Made by a program: the position numbers and the translations under genes. A DNA stretch of 12,476 nt from Mycetohabitans rhizoxinica HKI 454. Its GTDB lineage: Bacteria > Pseudomonadota > Gammaproteobacteria > Burkholderiales > Burkholderiaceae. The first letter of the stretch is position 1. Each line of letters opens with the position of its first letter. Below are positions 1-7,774 of the stretch, piece after piece. A model generated the notes under the pieces. The model had not been told where the DNA came from, did no database searches, and was given only the letters and a program-made list of their open reading frames with translations. The stretch lies in assembly GCF_000198775.1 (NCBI RefSeq), contig NC_014722.1, positions 817,199 to 829,674 of the forward strand. Reading direction: 5' to 3'.

Positions 1-50
1 CGTCCCAGTCGCAGCACGCCTTGCAGGCCCAGTGTGATCTCGGTTTGCAT
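1..50 (-). CDS. Possible 5' end of a divergent gene (partial)
   Basis: On the minus strand an open frame runs from an ATG at 48-50 off the left edge of the window, giving 16 codons (MQTEITLGLQGVLRLG) with mostly G or C in third positions, as expected for coding DNA in this genome. A second in-frame ATG at 74 would add eight residues. Neither start has a recognisable Shine-Dalgarno sequence. The layout, divergent from an Lrp/AsnC-type regulator, is a common one in which the regulator controls its neighbour, but that is inference. Too short to assign a family. Confidence 0.3.
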   Translation of the reverse strand, partial: MQTEITLGLQGVLRLG

Positions 51-167
51 GTCGGCGTGCCGAGCGCAAAGCATTGGCCAGAGGAGCAGACCTGGGTATA
101 TGCCCGAATGATAGCCGGGGTGTGTCGAAAGTGCTTCTGATTTGGCGTGCGGTGCCGAATCGAAATC

Positions 168-208
168 GCATAAAATTCTTTGGTGAAGGGGCGGGAAGAA
201 TTTTATGC
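168..208. promoter_or_regulatory. Perfect 13-bp inverted repeat spanning the regulator's start codon
   Basis: The arm GCATAAAATTCTT (168-180) is repeated as its exact reverse complement AAGAATTTTATGC at 196-208, separated by a 15-nt G-rich spacer (181-195). The right arm contains the ATG of the downstream Lrp/AsnC gene (205-207) and the left arm contains the -10-like hexamer TAAAAT (171-176). The arms are AT-rich in otherwise GC-rich DNA. As DNA it looks like an autoregulatory operator; as RNA it would fold into a 13-bp stem hiding the start codon and part of the GGGAAG ribosome site (193-198). Which applies depends on the transcription start, which I cannot locate. Confidence 0.65.
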
Positions 209-693
209 AGGCAATTTCACTCGATGCGACCGATTGCCGGATTCTAGCGCTGCTGCAGGAGGAGGGTCGCGTCAGCAATCTCGAATTGGCGGAGCGGATC
301 GCGTTGTCGCCGTCTGCTTGTCTCAGGCGGATGCGGTTGCTCGAGGAGCAGGGCGTGATCGAGCGTTATCGTGCGTCGTTGTCCCGCGAGAAGCTAGGTT
401 TCGAGCTAGAAGCCTTCGTGCAGGTGTCGATGCGCAACGATCAGTCGGACTGGCACGAGAAGTTCGCTGCCGCATTGCGCGATTGGCCTGAGGTGGTCGG
501 CGCATTCGTCGTGACCGGGGAAAGCCACTACATGCTGCGCGTGCTGTCGCACAACCTGAAGCACTTTTCGGATTTCATCATCGATCGATTGTATAAGGCG
601 CCGGGCGTCATGGATATTCGTTCGAACATCGTGCTGAAGACATTGAAGGACGGCGCTGGTGTCCCGGTTGAACTGCTGCCTCGCGCGCGTTGA
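205..693 (+). CDS. Lrp/AsnC-family transcriptional regulator
   Basis: A 162-residue protein of the usual Lrp/AsnC length. Residues 6-20 (LDATDCRILALLQEE) are the classical opening of the family, followed by a helix-turn-helix at about 23-52 (SNLELAERIALSPSACLRR then LLEEQGVI). The C-terminal half is the RAM/AsnC ligand-binding domain; VTGESHYMLRV (103-113) matches its conserved VTG-x-x-D/H-Y core. Members bind DNA as dimers or octamers and sense amino acids or related metabolites. The ATG at 205 sits 6 nt after GGGAAG and gives a family-standard N-terminus. It is convergent with the flavin reductase gene (14-bp gap) and possibly divergent from a gene at the left edge, its likeliest target. 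The effector cannot be read from the sequence. The inverted repeat over the start suggests autoregulation. Confidence 0.92.
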   Translation: MQAISLDATDCRILALLQEEGRVSNLELAERIALSPSACLRRMRLLEEQGVIERYRASLSREKLGFELEAFVQVSMRNDQSDWHEKFAAALRDWPEVVGAFVVTGESHYMLRVLSHNLKHFSDFIIDRLYKAPGVMDIRSNIVLKTLKDGAGVPVELLPRAR

Positions 694-707
694 AACCCGC
701 GCGGGAT

Positions 708-1214
708 TCAGCCGAGCGGATCGACGGTATGAAAGCCACCGCGATGGAACACCAGCGGTTCGCGCGCATCACCGGCGACGCCGCAGCGCTCGACCTCGCC
801 GACGAAGATCACGTGATCGCCCTCGTCGTAGCGGCTGCGATTGTGGCACTCGAACCATGCGAGGGCGCCATCCAGGATGGGCATGCCGGTGTCGCCGGCC
901 GCGTGTGCTACGCCGGCAAATCGGTCGCCTTTCAGGGTCGCGAAGCGGTGGCACAGCGCGAGCTGCGACGCGGCGAGCACATTGACGACATAATGTGTAT
1001 TGGTTTCAAACACGGTCATCGAGCTTGCCCGTTTCGCCAGGCTCCATAGCACGAGCGGCGGCGCCAGCGAAACGGAATTGAACGAACTGGCGGTGATGCC
1101 GATCAATTGTCCCGATTCGGCGCGCGTCGTGATGATGGTCACGCCGGTGGCGAATTCGCCCAGTGCGAGCCGAAACGCAGCAGTATCGAAATTGGGGTAG
1201 GCGGCGGACGTCAT
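708..1214 (-). CDS. Flavin reductase-like, FMN-binding split-barrel protein
   Basis: A 168-residue protein from the ATG at 1214, chosen because the family's N-terminus (NFDTAAFRLALGEFATGVTI) begins here; longer in-frame starts add only Arg/Pro/His-rich residues. The flavin reductase (HpaC/DIM6-NTAB type) signature is clear: GQLIGITASSFNSVSLAPP at about 35-53, VLWSLAKRASS at 55-65, and HNRSRYDEGDHVIFVGEVE at 124-142. Such enzymes use NAD(P)H to reduce free FMN or FAD, often for a two-component monooxygenase. No monooxygenase partner lies in the window, so the physiological oxidant is unknown; a non-reductase FMN role is possible. No clear Shine-Dalgarno precedes the start. Divergent from msrA. 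Confidence 0.9.
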   Translation of the reverse strand: MTSAAYPNFDTAAFRLALGEFATGVTIITTRAESGQLIGITASSFNSVSLAPPLVLWSLAKRASSMTVFETNTHYVVNVLAASQLALCHRFATLKGDRFAGVAHAAGDTGMPILDGALAWFECHNRSRYDEGDHVIFVGEVERCGVAGDAREPLVFHRGGFHTVDPLG

Positions 1215-1386
1215 GGTTGAGTGCGAGCAGCGGCGCGCCGGGGCGCACACGCGAGGGCAGTGATGCGTTGAATGAGGCGAAGCCACGATTGTAGCGGATC
1301 AGGCGCGGGCTGGCTGATCGAGCCGCTGGGTGTCCGCGGGGCGGTACCGCGCGCCGATGGGCTGGCGGGCGGCAAGGCCCGACGGA

Positions 1387-1458
1387 CATATCGCACGATA
1401 ACGGGATGCCTGACTCGATGGGCATACCGCATGATGATGGGATGCCTAACTCGATGGG
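1387..1458. repeat. Two tandem 36-bp imperfect repeats upstream of msrA
   Basis: Unit 1 is 1387-1422 and unit 2 is 1423-1458. They match at 31 of 36 positions and all five differences are transitions. Each contains GGGATGCCT then ACTCGATGGG. They end about 30 bp before the msrA start, inside the divergent spacer between the flavin reductase gene and msrA. They may be paired binding sites or an old duplication; no protein-coding role is supported, since the frames on both strands repeat equally well. Confidence 0.75.
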
Positions 1459-1488
1459 CGATTCCCGACTGATTGAGAGGGGGCAACG

Positions 1489-2034
1489 ATGAACGAAGTG
1501 GCGACGCTGGGCGGAGGATGTTTCTGGTGCCTCGAAGCGGTATTCCTAGATGTCGAAGGTGTCACGGCCGTTGAGTCAGGCTACGCGGGTGGCCATGTCG
1601 ACGCTCCATCGTACGAAGCGGTGTGCAACGGCGAGACTGGGCATGCGGAGGTCGTCAATCTGACCTTCGATCCGGCGGTGATCGGTTATCGCGAAATCCT
1701 GGAGATTTTCTTTGCCACGCACGATCCGACGCAATTGAATCGGCAGGGTAACGACGTCGGCACTCAGTACCGGTCGGTGATCTTTACGCATTCGGTTGAA
1801 CAGGCATGCATTGCGACGGCGATGCGCGATGAGCTTGCGGCGCGTCGGTTCTATGATGCGCCGATCGTCACGCAGATCGAGCCGCTGGCGGGAAACTATT
1901 GGCCGGCCGAAGCCTATCATCAAAACTATTTCGCGAACCACCCAGCACAGGGCTATTGCGCATTCGTGATCGCGCCGAAGGTGGCCAAGTTCCGGCAGCG
2001 TTTTGCGCACCGGCTTAAGTCGCGGCGCGCATAG
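1489..2034 (+). CDS. msrA: Peptide methionine sulfoxide reductase A
   Basis: A 181-residue MsrA, which reduces the S-epimer of methionine sulfoxide in proteins and free methionine, with thioredoxin as the usual electron source. The active-site motif GGGCFWCLE is at 8-16, Cys11 being the catalytic cysteine. The family blocks SGYAGGHVDAPSYEAVCNGETGHAE (30-54), FATHDPTQLNRQGNDVGTQYRS (75-96) and NYWPAEAYHQNYF (136-148) are intact. Cys14 and Cys157 (QGYC) are candidate resolving cysteines. The ATG is preceded by GAGAGGGGG, a good ribosome site, and the protein starts directly at the fold with no signal peptide, so it is cytoplasmic. It stands alone, convergent with the DUF72 gene. The main thioredoxin-like gene in this window is broken, so MsrA must rely on thioredoxin encoded elsewhere. 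Confidence 0.97.
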   Translation: MNEVATLGGGCFWCLEAVFLDVEGVTAVESGYAGGHVDAPSYEAVCNGETGHAEVVNLTFDPAVIGYREILEIFFATHDPTQLNRQGNDVGTQYRSVIFTHSVEQACIATAMRDELAARRFYDAPIVTQIEPLAGNYWPAEAYHQNYFANHPAQGYCAFVIAPKVAKFRQRFAHRLKSRRA

Positions 2035-2064
2035 CGACGCAGAACCATGTTCGCGCTGGCCGCT

Positions 2065-2088
2065 GGCATGCTGGCATGCCAGCATGCC
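2065..2088. repeat. 24-bp perfect palindrome between convergent genes
   Basis: Between the ends of msrA (2034) and the DUF72 gene (2142), positions 2065-2088 are an exact palindrome centred between 2076 and 2077. It is built from GCATGC cores separated by TG/CA steps. One U-G and one C-G pair could extend the RNA stem outward to 2063/2090. No T-tract follows on either strand, so it is not a textbook intrinsic terminator, but a hairpin here could act on both converging transcripts or protect their 3' ends. Confidence 0.7.
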
Positions 2089-2141
2089 GGGGCAGAGCGC
2101 CCGGCCAAGCCCGCTACGCGACACCGTGCACGGCGGCGAGA

Positions 2142-3224
2142 CTATCCGGGCGCAGCCAGATGGGTAACGATTGCGTCGGCCAGCGCGATGCACGAGAGCG
2201 GGGCACATCCCTCGGCGTTGTTGCTGACCGTGATCAGCACGGACTGGCCTGCGCGTGCGTGTCGCGCTGCCAGCGCGGCGAGCGCCTCGCGCGTGTCGCG
2301 GTCCTCATCGAGCATCGTGTCGAATGGGGCGTACCGCGTTTCTGCCTGTTGGTGTTTCAATCCTGCATGAAGATTCCAGCGCACGACCAACGGGCCGGGC
2401 GTGTCGCCGTCGAGCAGCGCCAGTGCGGTAGCCTGGCGCTGCACGGACGGCATCCGTGCGTGGATGCCGATGCAGTAGCGCACGCGCGCGGCCCGCAGGG
2501 CCTTCATCAGCCGGGGCGTCAGCAGGATCGCGTCGCGGATTTCTACCGCGTACACGACCCCGTCGGGCAGCGCTGGTAGCGCCTCCAGAAACGGCTGCAA
2601 GCGCTGGACGAACGTGGCTGGCTCGGCGATCCATCTGTCGGGCAACGGCGGGAACTGGAACACCAGTGCGCCTGCCTTGTGGCCGAGCCCTTGCAGGCAA
2701 GGCTCGATGAACTCGCGCCGTGCCAGCCCGGTATCAAGGAAGCATGGATTGGCTTCGCCCGGCATGCCGCGCTCGCCGCGTACCGTCGCATCGGTAATGC
2801 TCGACGTCGCCTTGACAGTGAAGCGGAATGCGTCGGGCACCTGCGACGCGTAACGCGCATAGTCGCCGACGGACAGTGGCGCATAGAAGGTCCGGTCGAT
2901 GCTGACACTGCGCAGCAGCGGATGCGCGCTGTAGGCAGCCAACCCATTGCGCGACAAACGGCTGTCGCTGTATTCGTCGCCATAGACGAGGCCGTTCCAT
3001 CCCGGGTACGACCATGACGATGTGCCGAGGCGCACGTTAGGCGGCAACGCAGCGCCCAGTTGTCGGCAACGCTCGTCAATGCGCGCCGGCAGGATCTCCC
3101 CGCGCGAGCGGTGGCGCGCCGACGCGGCGGTCGCAGACTTGTCGGTATCGGCCGGCGCCGCCGCTGGCGGGGACGTGCCGAACAAATGAAATTGGCCGTC
3201 GTTGGAGGGTGCTTGCTCGGTCAC
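2142..3224 (-). CDS. DUF72 (YecE-like) TIM-barrel protein
   Basis: Read from the GTG at 3224 this is a 360-residue protein. The start is chosen because GTG overlaps the TGA of cfa as GTGA, a standard translational coupling arrangement; an upstream start at 3293 would overlap cfa by 73 bp. After about 60 variable Ala/Pro-rich residues comes the DUF72 opening LGTSSWSYPGW (67-77), followed by conserved blocks including FRFTVKATSSITD, GALVFQFPPLP and the late segment VVRWNLHAG. Members adopt a TIM-barrel fold; their biochemical activity is not established to my knowledge, so none is claimed. Likely co-transcribed with cfa and perhaps pdxH. Confidence 0.88.
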   Translation of the reverse strand: MTEQAPSNDGQFHLFGTSPPAAAPADTDKSATAASARHRSRGEILPARIDERCRQLGAALPPNVRLGTSSWSYPGWNGLVYGDEYSDSRLSRNGLAAYSAHPLLRSVSIDRTFYAPLSVGDYARYASQVPDAFRFTVKATSSITDATVRGERGMPGEANPCFLDTGLARREFIEPCLQGLGHKAGALVFQFPPLPDRWIAEPATFVQRLQPFLEALPALPDGVVYAVEIRDAILLTPRLMKALRAARVRYCIGIHARMPSVQRQATALALLDGDTPGPLVVRWNLHAGLKHQQAETRYAPFDTMLDEDRDTREALAALAARHARAGQSVLITVSNNAEGCAPLSCIALADAIVTHLAAPG

Positions 3225-4435
3225 AGCGGATTGGCGTACATGTAGCGGCGCGACCAGGGCAGCGTGCACGCGGGTCGTCCGGCCTTGCGGCATACCACTT
3301 GATAGATCGACACGTCATCGTTGTCGAACGCGTACGCGCACCCGGCCAGGTACACACGCCAGATGCGGAATTTCTCGTCATCGACGAGCGACCTTGCTTC
3401 GGCTGCGCATTTCTCGAAATTCTCGGTCCACAATTCGAGCGTGCGCGCGTAGTGTCGACGCAAGCTTTCGACGTCGATGGCCTCCAGCCCGCCGCGCTGC
3501 ATCGCTTCCAGCGCCAGGCTGATATGGGGCAGTTCGCCGTCGGGGAAAACATACTTGTCGATGAACTCGCCGCCGCCCAGCGCGGTTTCGCCGCTGTTGA
3601 AGTCGCTCGACGTGATGCCATGGTTCATTGCGATGCCGTCGTCCGTAAGCAACTCGCGGATCTTGCTGAAGTACAGCGGCAGGTTTTTGCGACCGACGTG
3701 CTCGAACATGCCGACGCTGGTGACGCGGTCGAATTGCCCCGACACGTCGCGGTAGTCCTGCAGCCGGATCTCGATTCTGTCCTGCAGCCCCGCGTCCTTG
3801 ACGCGTTGCGTGGCCAGCGCGAATTGATTTTCGGACAGCGTGACGCCAACACACTGCGCGCCGAACTTCTGCGCCGCGCGCAGCACGAGCGTGCCCCAAC
3901 CGCAGCCGATATCGAGCAACCGTTGCCCAGGTTGCAATTGGATCTTAGTCAGAATGTGGTCGATTTTCTTCAGTTGCGCGGTATCCAGATCCTCGTCGCC
4001 ATTTTCGAAATAGGCGCACGAATAAACCATGTTTTTGTCCAGCCACAGCTTGTAGAACGCGTTGGACACATCGTAGTGGTACTGGATTGCCTTCTTGTCC
4101 GAGGCTTTCGTGTGCGTAAAATAGCGCCGCACGCGCGCCAGCTTGCTGGCATGGGTAACGGTGCTGCGGGCCAGCGAGTAGCCGACGCGGATCACATCGG
4201 ACAGCTTGCCCTCGATATCGATCTTGCCCTTGATGTATGCCTCGCCGAGGTGGTCCAGGCTCGGATCCAGCAGCAGCGGCAGCGCCGCCGCCGTGTTGAC
4301 CTTCAGCGTGACTTGCGGCGCCGCAAACTTGCCGAAATCATGCTGCTGTCCATCCCACAGGACCAGACGTGCGGGCAGATTAGTCTTTTCGCGCACTTCC
4401 GAAACCCATTGCGCAAGCTTTTTTTCCCAGAACAT
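3221..4435 (-). CDS. cfa: Cyclopropane-fatty-acyl-phospholipid synthase
   Basis: A 404-residue SAM-dependent methyltransferase that converts cis double bonds of membrane phospholipid acyl chains into cyclopropane rings, a change typical of stationary phase and of acid or solvent stress. The ATG at 4435 follows AGGAG with 7-nt spacing and starts MFWEKKLAQW. The N-terminal lipid-binding domain covers about 1-120 (GEAYIKGKIDIEG at 64-76). The SAM-binding loop LLDIGCGWG is at 173-181. Residues matching the E. coli bicarbonate/active site are all present: Cys140 (YSCAYF), Glu245 (FEHVG), His272 and Ile274 (NHGI), and Tyr329 (HYARTLELW). It lies downstream of pdxH (129-bp gap) and overlaps the DUF72 gene by 4 bp. 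It appears intact and functional. Confidence 0.96.
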   Translation of the reverse strand: MFWEKKLAQWVSEVREKTNLPARLVLWDGQQHDFGKFAAPQVTLKVNTAAALPLLLDPSLDHLGEAYIKGKIDIEGKLSDVIRVGYSLARSTVTHASKLARVRRYFTHTKASDKKAIQYHYDVSNAFYKLWLDKNMVYSCAYFENGDEDLDTAQLKKIDHILTKIQLQPGQRLLDIGCGWGTLVLRAAQKFGAQCVGVTLSENQFALATQRVKDAGLQDRIEIRLQDYRDVSGQFDRVTSVGMFEHVGRKNLPLYFSKIRELLTDDGIAMNHGITSSDFNSGETALGGGEFIDKYVFPDGELPHISLALEAMQRGGLEAIDVESLRRHYARTLELWTENFEKCAAEARSLVDDEKFRIWRVYLAGCAYAFDNDDVSIYQVVCRKAGRPACTLPWSRRYMYANPL

Positions 4436-4502
4436 AAAAATTCTCCTGTTCGTTGAAACGCAAGCAAAGCAACTGTTGTTCGTCTGTGATGCAAACCTTC
4501 CG

Positions 4503-4530
4503 GCCACGCGACGTGGCTTCGCGTGAAGCC
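4503..4530 (-). promoter_or_regulatory. Two overlapping, mutually exclusive hairpins in the pdxH-cfa spacer
   Basis: GCCACG (4503-4508) pairs with CGTGGC (4512-4517) around a 3-nt loop, and GGCTTC (4515-4520) pairs with GAAGCC (4525-4530) around a 4-nt loop. The stems share 4515-4517, so both cannot fully form in one RNA. They lie 68-95 nt before the cfa start on the transcribed minus strand and no T-tract follows. This could be a leader switch, an mRNA processing site, or chance in GC-rich DNA. Confidence 0.4.
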
Positions 4531-4564
4531 TTGTCTCGCAACGCACCGGCATTGGCAGGCAGGG

Positions 4565-5203
4565 TCACGGCGACAGGCGCACGATCCTCCAAGTGTTGTC
4601 CGGATTGCGCAGGTACTGGATTCGATCGTGTAGCCGCGATGGCCGCCCCTGCCAGAACTCAACCGCGTCCGGCACCAGCCGGTAGCCGCCCCAGTGCGGC
4701 GGCCGCGGCGGGTGGTTGCCGAACTGCGCCGCGAAGTGCGCTTCACGCGCTTGCAGTTGTGCGCGATCGTGCAGCACCGCACTTTGCTCCGACGCCCACG
4801 CACCGATGCGTGAGCCGAGCGGACGGGACGCGAAATAGGCGTCGCTTTCGGCGTCGGCGATCTGGCTCACCCTGCCTTCGATGCGGACCTGGCGCTCTAG
4901 CTCAATCCAATAGAAGAGCAGCGTGGCGTACGGGTTGTGCGCCAGTTCGCGACCCTTGCGGCTTTGGTAGTTGGTGAAGAACGTGAAACCTTGCGCATCG
5001 ACCCCCTTGACCAGTACGATGCGGGCGTCCGGCCGGCCACGCTCGTCGACGGTGGCCAGTGTCATCGTATTCGGTTCGGGAAGCTGTGCGTTGAGCGCCT
5101 GTTCGAACCAGCGTTCGAACTGCTTGATCGGATCGGCGTCGACATCGGCCTCCGATAATGTGCCAAGCGCGTAGTTCTTGCGTAGATCAGCGAGGAAGCT
5201 CAT
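4565..5203 (-). CDS. pdxH: Pyridoxamine/pyridoxine 5'-phosphate oxidase
   Basis: A 212-residue FMN enzyme that oxidises pyridoxamine 5'-phosphate or pyridoxine 5'-phosphate to pyridoxal 5'-phosphate, the last step of vitamin B6 biosynthesis and salvage, in the cytosol. The ATG at 5203 gives the family N-terminus [20 protein letters not shown]. Conserved FMN and substrate segments are visible: [20 protein letters not shown] (59-78), [19 protein letters not shown] (81-99), [10 protein letters not shown] (102-111), [15 protein letters not shown] (127-141), and the C-terminal [13 protein letters not shown] (182-194). Length matches the E. coli enzyme (about 218). The ribosome site is weak (AAAAAG). 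First of a same-strand string with cfa and the DUF72 gene; TATACT at 5233-5238 (minus) is a candidate -10 without a convincing -35. Confidence 0.96.
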   Translation of the reverse strand: MSFLADLRKNYALGTLSEADVDADPIKQFERWFEQALNAQLPEPNTMTLATVDERGRPDARIVLVKGVDAQGFTFFTNYQSRKGRELAHNPYATLLFYWIELERQVRIEGRVSQIADAESDAYFASRPLGSRIGAWASEQSAVLHDRAQLQAREAHFAAQFGNHPPRPPHWGGYRLVPDAVEFWQGRPSRLHDRIQYLRNPDNTWRIVRLSP

Positions 5204-5316
5204 CTTTTTATGCGGTCGCTTACTATGGGTCGAGTATATCGGAAGACGACGATAGCCGCTCGATAGGGCGACGCAGCCGCCGCAGGCAAGGCACAATAGC
5301 GGTTTGGCCACCGCAT

Positions 5317-5331
5317 CGCGCATGATGCGCG
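5317..5331. repeat. Short inverted repeat in the pdxH-tcdA divergent spacer
   Basis: CGCGCAT (5317-5323) and ATGCGCG (5325-5331) are reverse complements around one central G. The site lies 33 bp before the tcdA ATG in the 161-bp divergent spacer (5204-5364). It could be an operator or a short hairpin, but arms of this size arise readily in GC-rich DNA. I see no other clear element in the spacer. Confidence 0.3.
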
Positions 5332-5364
5332 GCGGCGCTCCTTCTGCTTCTTCAACGCTAGACC

Positions 5365-6288
5365 ATGTCCGCTTCGCATGCCATCCATACCGCGTCATCC
5401 GAGCCGTGCGCCGCGCGCGCGGCGCCAGCCGAGCCAGCCCCGGAAACCGGGGAATTCGAGACCGCTGACCATCCGCGCCGTTTTGGCGGCGTAGCACGAT
5501 TGTACGGCGCAGCCGCGCTGCAGGCATTCGAGCGTTGCCATGTCGCAGTCGTGGGCATCGGCGGGGTCGGCTCGTGGGTGGCCGAAGCGCTGGCGCGTAG
5601 TGCGATTGGGCGCCTGACGCTGATCGACCTGGACCACGTTGCGGAAAGCAACACGAATCGCCAGATCCATGCGTTGAACGGTAACTATGGCAAGCCGAAG
5701 GTCGGCGCAATGGCCGAGCGGATCGCGGCGATCCATCCGCAGTGCGTCGTCACGCAAGTCGAGGATTTTGTCGAAGCCGACAACCTGGACGCACGGCTGG
5801 GCATCGGGTACGACTTCATCGTCGATGCCATCGATAGCGTACGCACCAAGACGGCGCTGATTGCATGGTGCGTCCGGCACCGGGTGCCGTTGGTGACGGT
5901 GGGCGGTGCGGGCGGGCAACTCGATCCGACGCGGATTCGCATCGACGATCTGGCCCGCACAATACAGGATCCGCTATTAGCCAAGGTGCGGGCGCAGTTG
6001 CGCAAACACCACGGATTCCCGCGCGGGCCGAAGGCCAAGTTCAACGTCCCGGCGGTCTACTCCGATGAGCCGTTGATCTATCCGCAAGCGGCCGCATGCG
6101 ATTTGGACGGCGGGGAGGCCGCGTATGCTGGTGCGCCGGACATTGGTACGGCGCCGATCGGGCTCAACTGCGCGGGCTTTGGCTCGAGCGTGTGCGTGAC
6201 CGGCAGCTTCGGCTTTGCCGCCGCAGCCTATGTGCTGCGCGTGCTGGCCGCGCGCCAGCCGGGTTCGGCGCACGGCTGCTCAGAATAG
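5365..6288 (+). CDS. tcdA: tRNA threonylcarbamoyladenosine dehydratase
   Basis: A 307-residue E1-like (ThiF/MoeB superfamily) enzyme that uses ATP to dehydrate t6A at position 37 of ANN-decoding tRNAs into its cyclic form. The core aligns by eye with E. coli TcdA (CsdL): [11 protein letters not shown] at 38-48, the nucleotide loop [10 protein letters not shown] at 62-71, [20 protein letters not shown] at 86-105, DAIDSVRTK at 154-162, [13 protein letters not shown] at 177-189 and [13 protein letters not shown] at 195-207. The first 37 residues are an Ala/Pro/Glu-rich extension beyond the E. coli protein; no ribosome site precedes the ATG at 5365, so a slightly different start is possible. Its 3' end overlaps the convergent thioredoxin gene by 9 bp. 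Confidence 0.94.
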   Translation: MSASHAIHTASSEPCAARAAPAEPAPETGEFETADHPRRFGGVARLYGAAALQAFERCHVAVVGIGGVGSWVAEALARSAIGRLTLIDLDHVAESNTNRQIHALNGNYGKPKVGAMAERIAAIHPQCVVTQVEDFVEADNLDARLGIGYDFIVDAIDSVRTKTALIAWCVRHRVPLVTVGGAGGQLDPTRIRIDDLARTIQDPLLAKVRAQLRKHHGFPRGPKAKFNVPAVYSDEPLIYPQAAACDLDGGEAAYAGAPDIGTAPIGLNCAGFGSSVCVTGSFGFAAAAYVLRVLAARQPGSAHGCSE

Positions 6289-7129
6289 CGCGCTGCTCAG
6301 CTTGCGGCGCCACTGCGAGACCAGGTGCGGTTGCCCTGACGCGAGATCGAATACCGACAGCATTGTCTTGCGACCGATGTCGTCACGGAACGAGCGGTCG
6401 CGCTTGACGATCTCCAGCAACTGCTCGAGCGCGCCGGCATAGTGACGCGCGGCGATCCATTGGCTGGCAAGATCAAAGCGTGCTTCCAGATCCCCCGGAT
6501 CGTTCGCGATGCGCGCTTCCAGCGCGCTCGTATCAGGCAACTCGGTGGCCACCGCGGCCGCGTCCAGCCGGGTCTTCAGCGCGTTGTAGCGCGCGTCGAT
6601 ACCCTGCGTGGTCCGCGGCGACAAAAATTCGGCCTCGGCCCGCGCGTCATCGAAACGATCGTCGTCGAGCAGCCACTCAATCAGGTCCAGGCGCGCCTCG
6701 TCAAATCCCGGATCGAGTGCTAGTGCCGTGCGCAATCGGCCCAGCGCTTCGTCGGTGCGGCCCTGGGCACGCAGGGCGTGCGCGGCGCGGCGCTCAGTTT
6801 CGGCGGCGTCAGGCACCAACTGGTCGATGAAGCGGCGCAATTGCCCTTCCGGCAGCACGCCGACGAACTGGTCCACTGGCCGGCCGTCGACGAACGCGAT
6901 CACGTGCGGAATGCTGCGAATGCCAAAATGCTGTGCCAGCTCCGGACTGTCGTCAAAGTTGACTTTCGCGAGCTTAAAGCGTCCGCCGTACTCGCGCTCG
7001 ATTTTTTCCAACAGACGGGCCGAGGACCTTGCATGGGCCGCACCAGGGCGCCCAGAAGTCGACCAGTACTGGCACGTTTCTCGATGCGGCGATCACGTCC
7101 TGCTCGAAAGTTTCAAGCGTCGTGTCCAT
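6280..7129 (-). pseudogene. cnoX: Thioredoxin-TPR co-chaperone gene (CnoX/YbbN type), broken by a +1 frameshift
   Basis: From the ATG at 7129 (preceded by GAGGAAC) the frame reads a thioredoxin fold: [20 protein letters not shown] at 19-38, with active-site Cys30 and Cys33. After codon 38 an extra base (near 7011-7016) shifts the frame and translation stops at TAA 6976-6974, giving 51 residues. The family continuation [20 protein letters not shown] is in the other frame from 7011, running to 6280 with the second half of thioredoxin (RSIPHVIAFVDGRP, FVGVLPEGQ) and TPR-like helices. Removing one base yields 282 residues, close to E. coli CnoX (284). CnoX is a holdase that protects chaperonin substrates under bleach stress. 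A run of six A on the sense strand (7002-7007) just after the shift could let transcriptional slippage rescue the frame. A second ATG at 7132 is also possible. Confidence 0.85.
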
Positions 7130-7191
7130 CATGTTCCTCGCAAAAAAGAATTGGCTATCCGGCTACCAGATGGAGGGCGATCTTGCGTAAT

Positions 7192-7581
<390 letters not shown>

Positions 7582-7774
7582 GTGTCAACGCAGCGGACAT
7601 TGGTGGCTCCCAGATAAATAGATACTGATTGGGACGCCGATTGGAACGTCGCTGTGTGTACGGTATTGCACGAGGCGTTACAACTGCTTACTTTTCGCCG
7701 TCAACGGTGTTGTTGGCCATCGCGTTTTTGTAGCCAAGCGCGACTGTTTCGCGCGTTCGGAAAAGGAGTCCGAC

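Noticed and set aside
142..176. Sigma-70 promoter TTGGCG ... TAAAAT for the Lrp-type gene
   Set aside because: The spacer is 23 bp, well outside the 16-18 bp range, so only the -10-like hexamer is noted.
1576..2208. 210-codon minus-strand frame antisense to msrA
   Set aside because: It mirrors the clearly coding msrA and lacks a ribosome site or any known motif.
3209..4456. 415-codon open frame on the plus strand, antisense to cfa
   Set aside because: It is an exact shadow of cfa, whose catalytic residues are intact on the other strand. The antisense translation has no recognisable domain, and GC-rich codon bias produces such long mirror frames.
5204..5710. N-terminal extension of pdxH to a start at 5710
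   Set aside because: The extension runs antisense through tcdA and has no PdxH-like sequence; the family N-terminus begins at 5203.
7002..7016. Programmed ribosomal frameshift in the thioredoxin gene
   Set aside because: No stop codon, stimulatory structure or known slip motif is seen at the shift, and relatives of this family are not known to use recoding. Mutation (possibly softened by slippage on the A run) is simpler.
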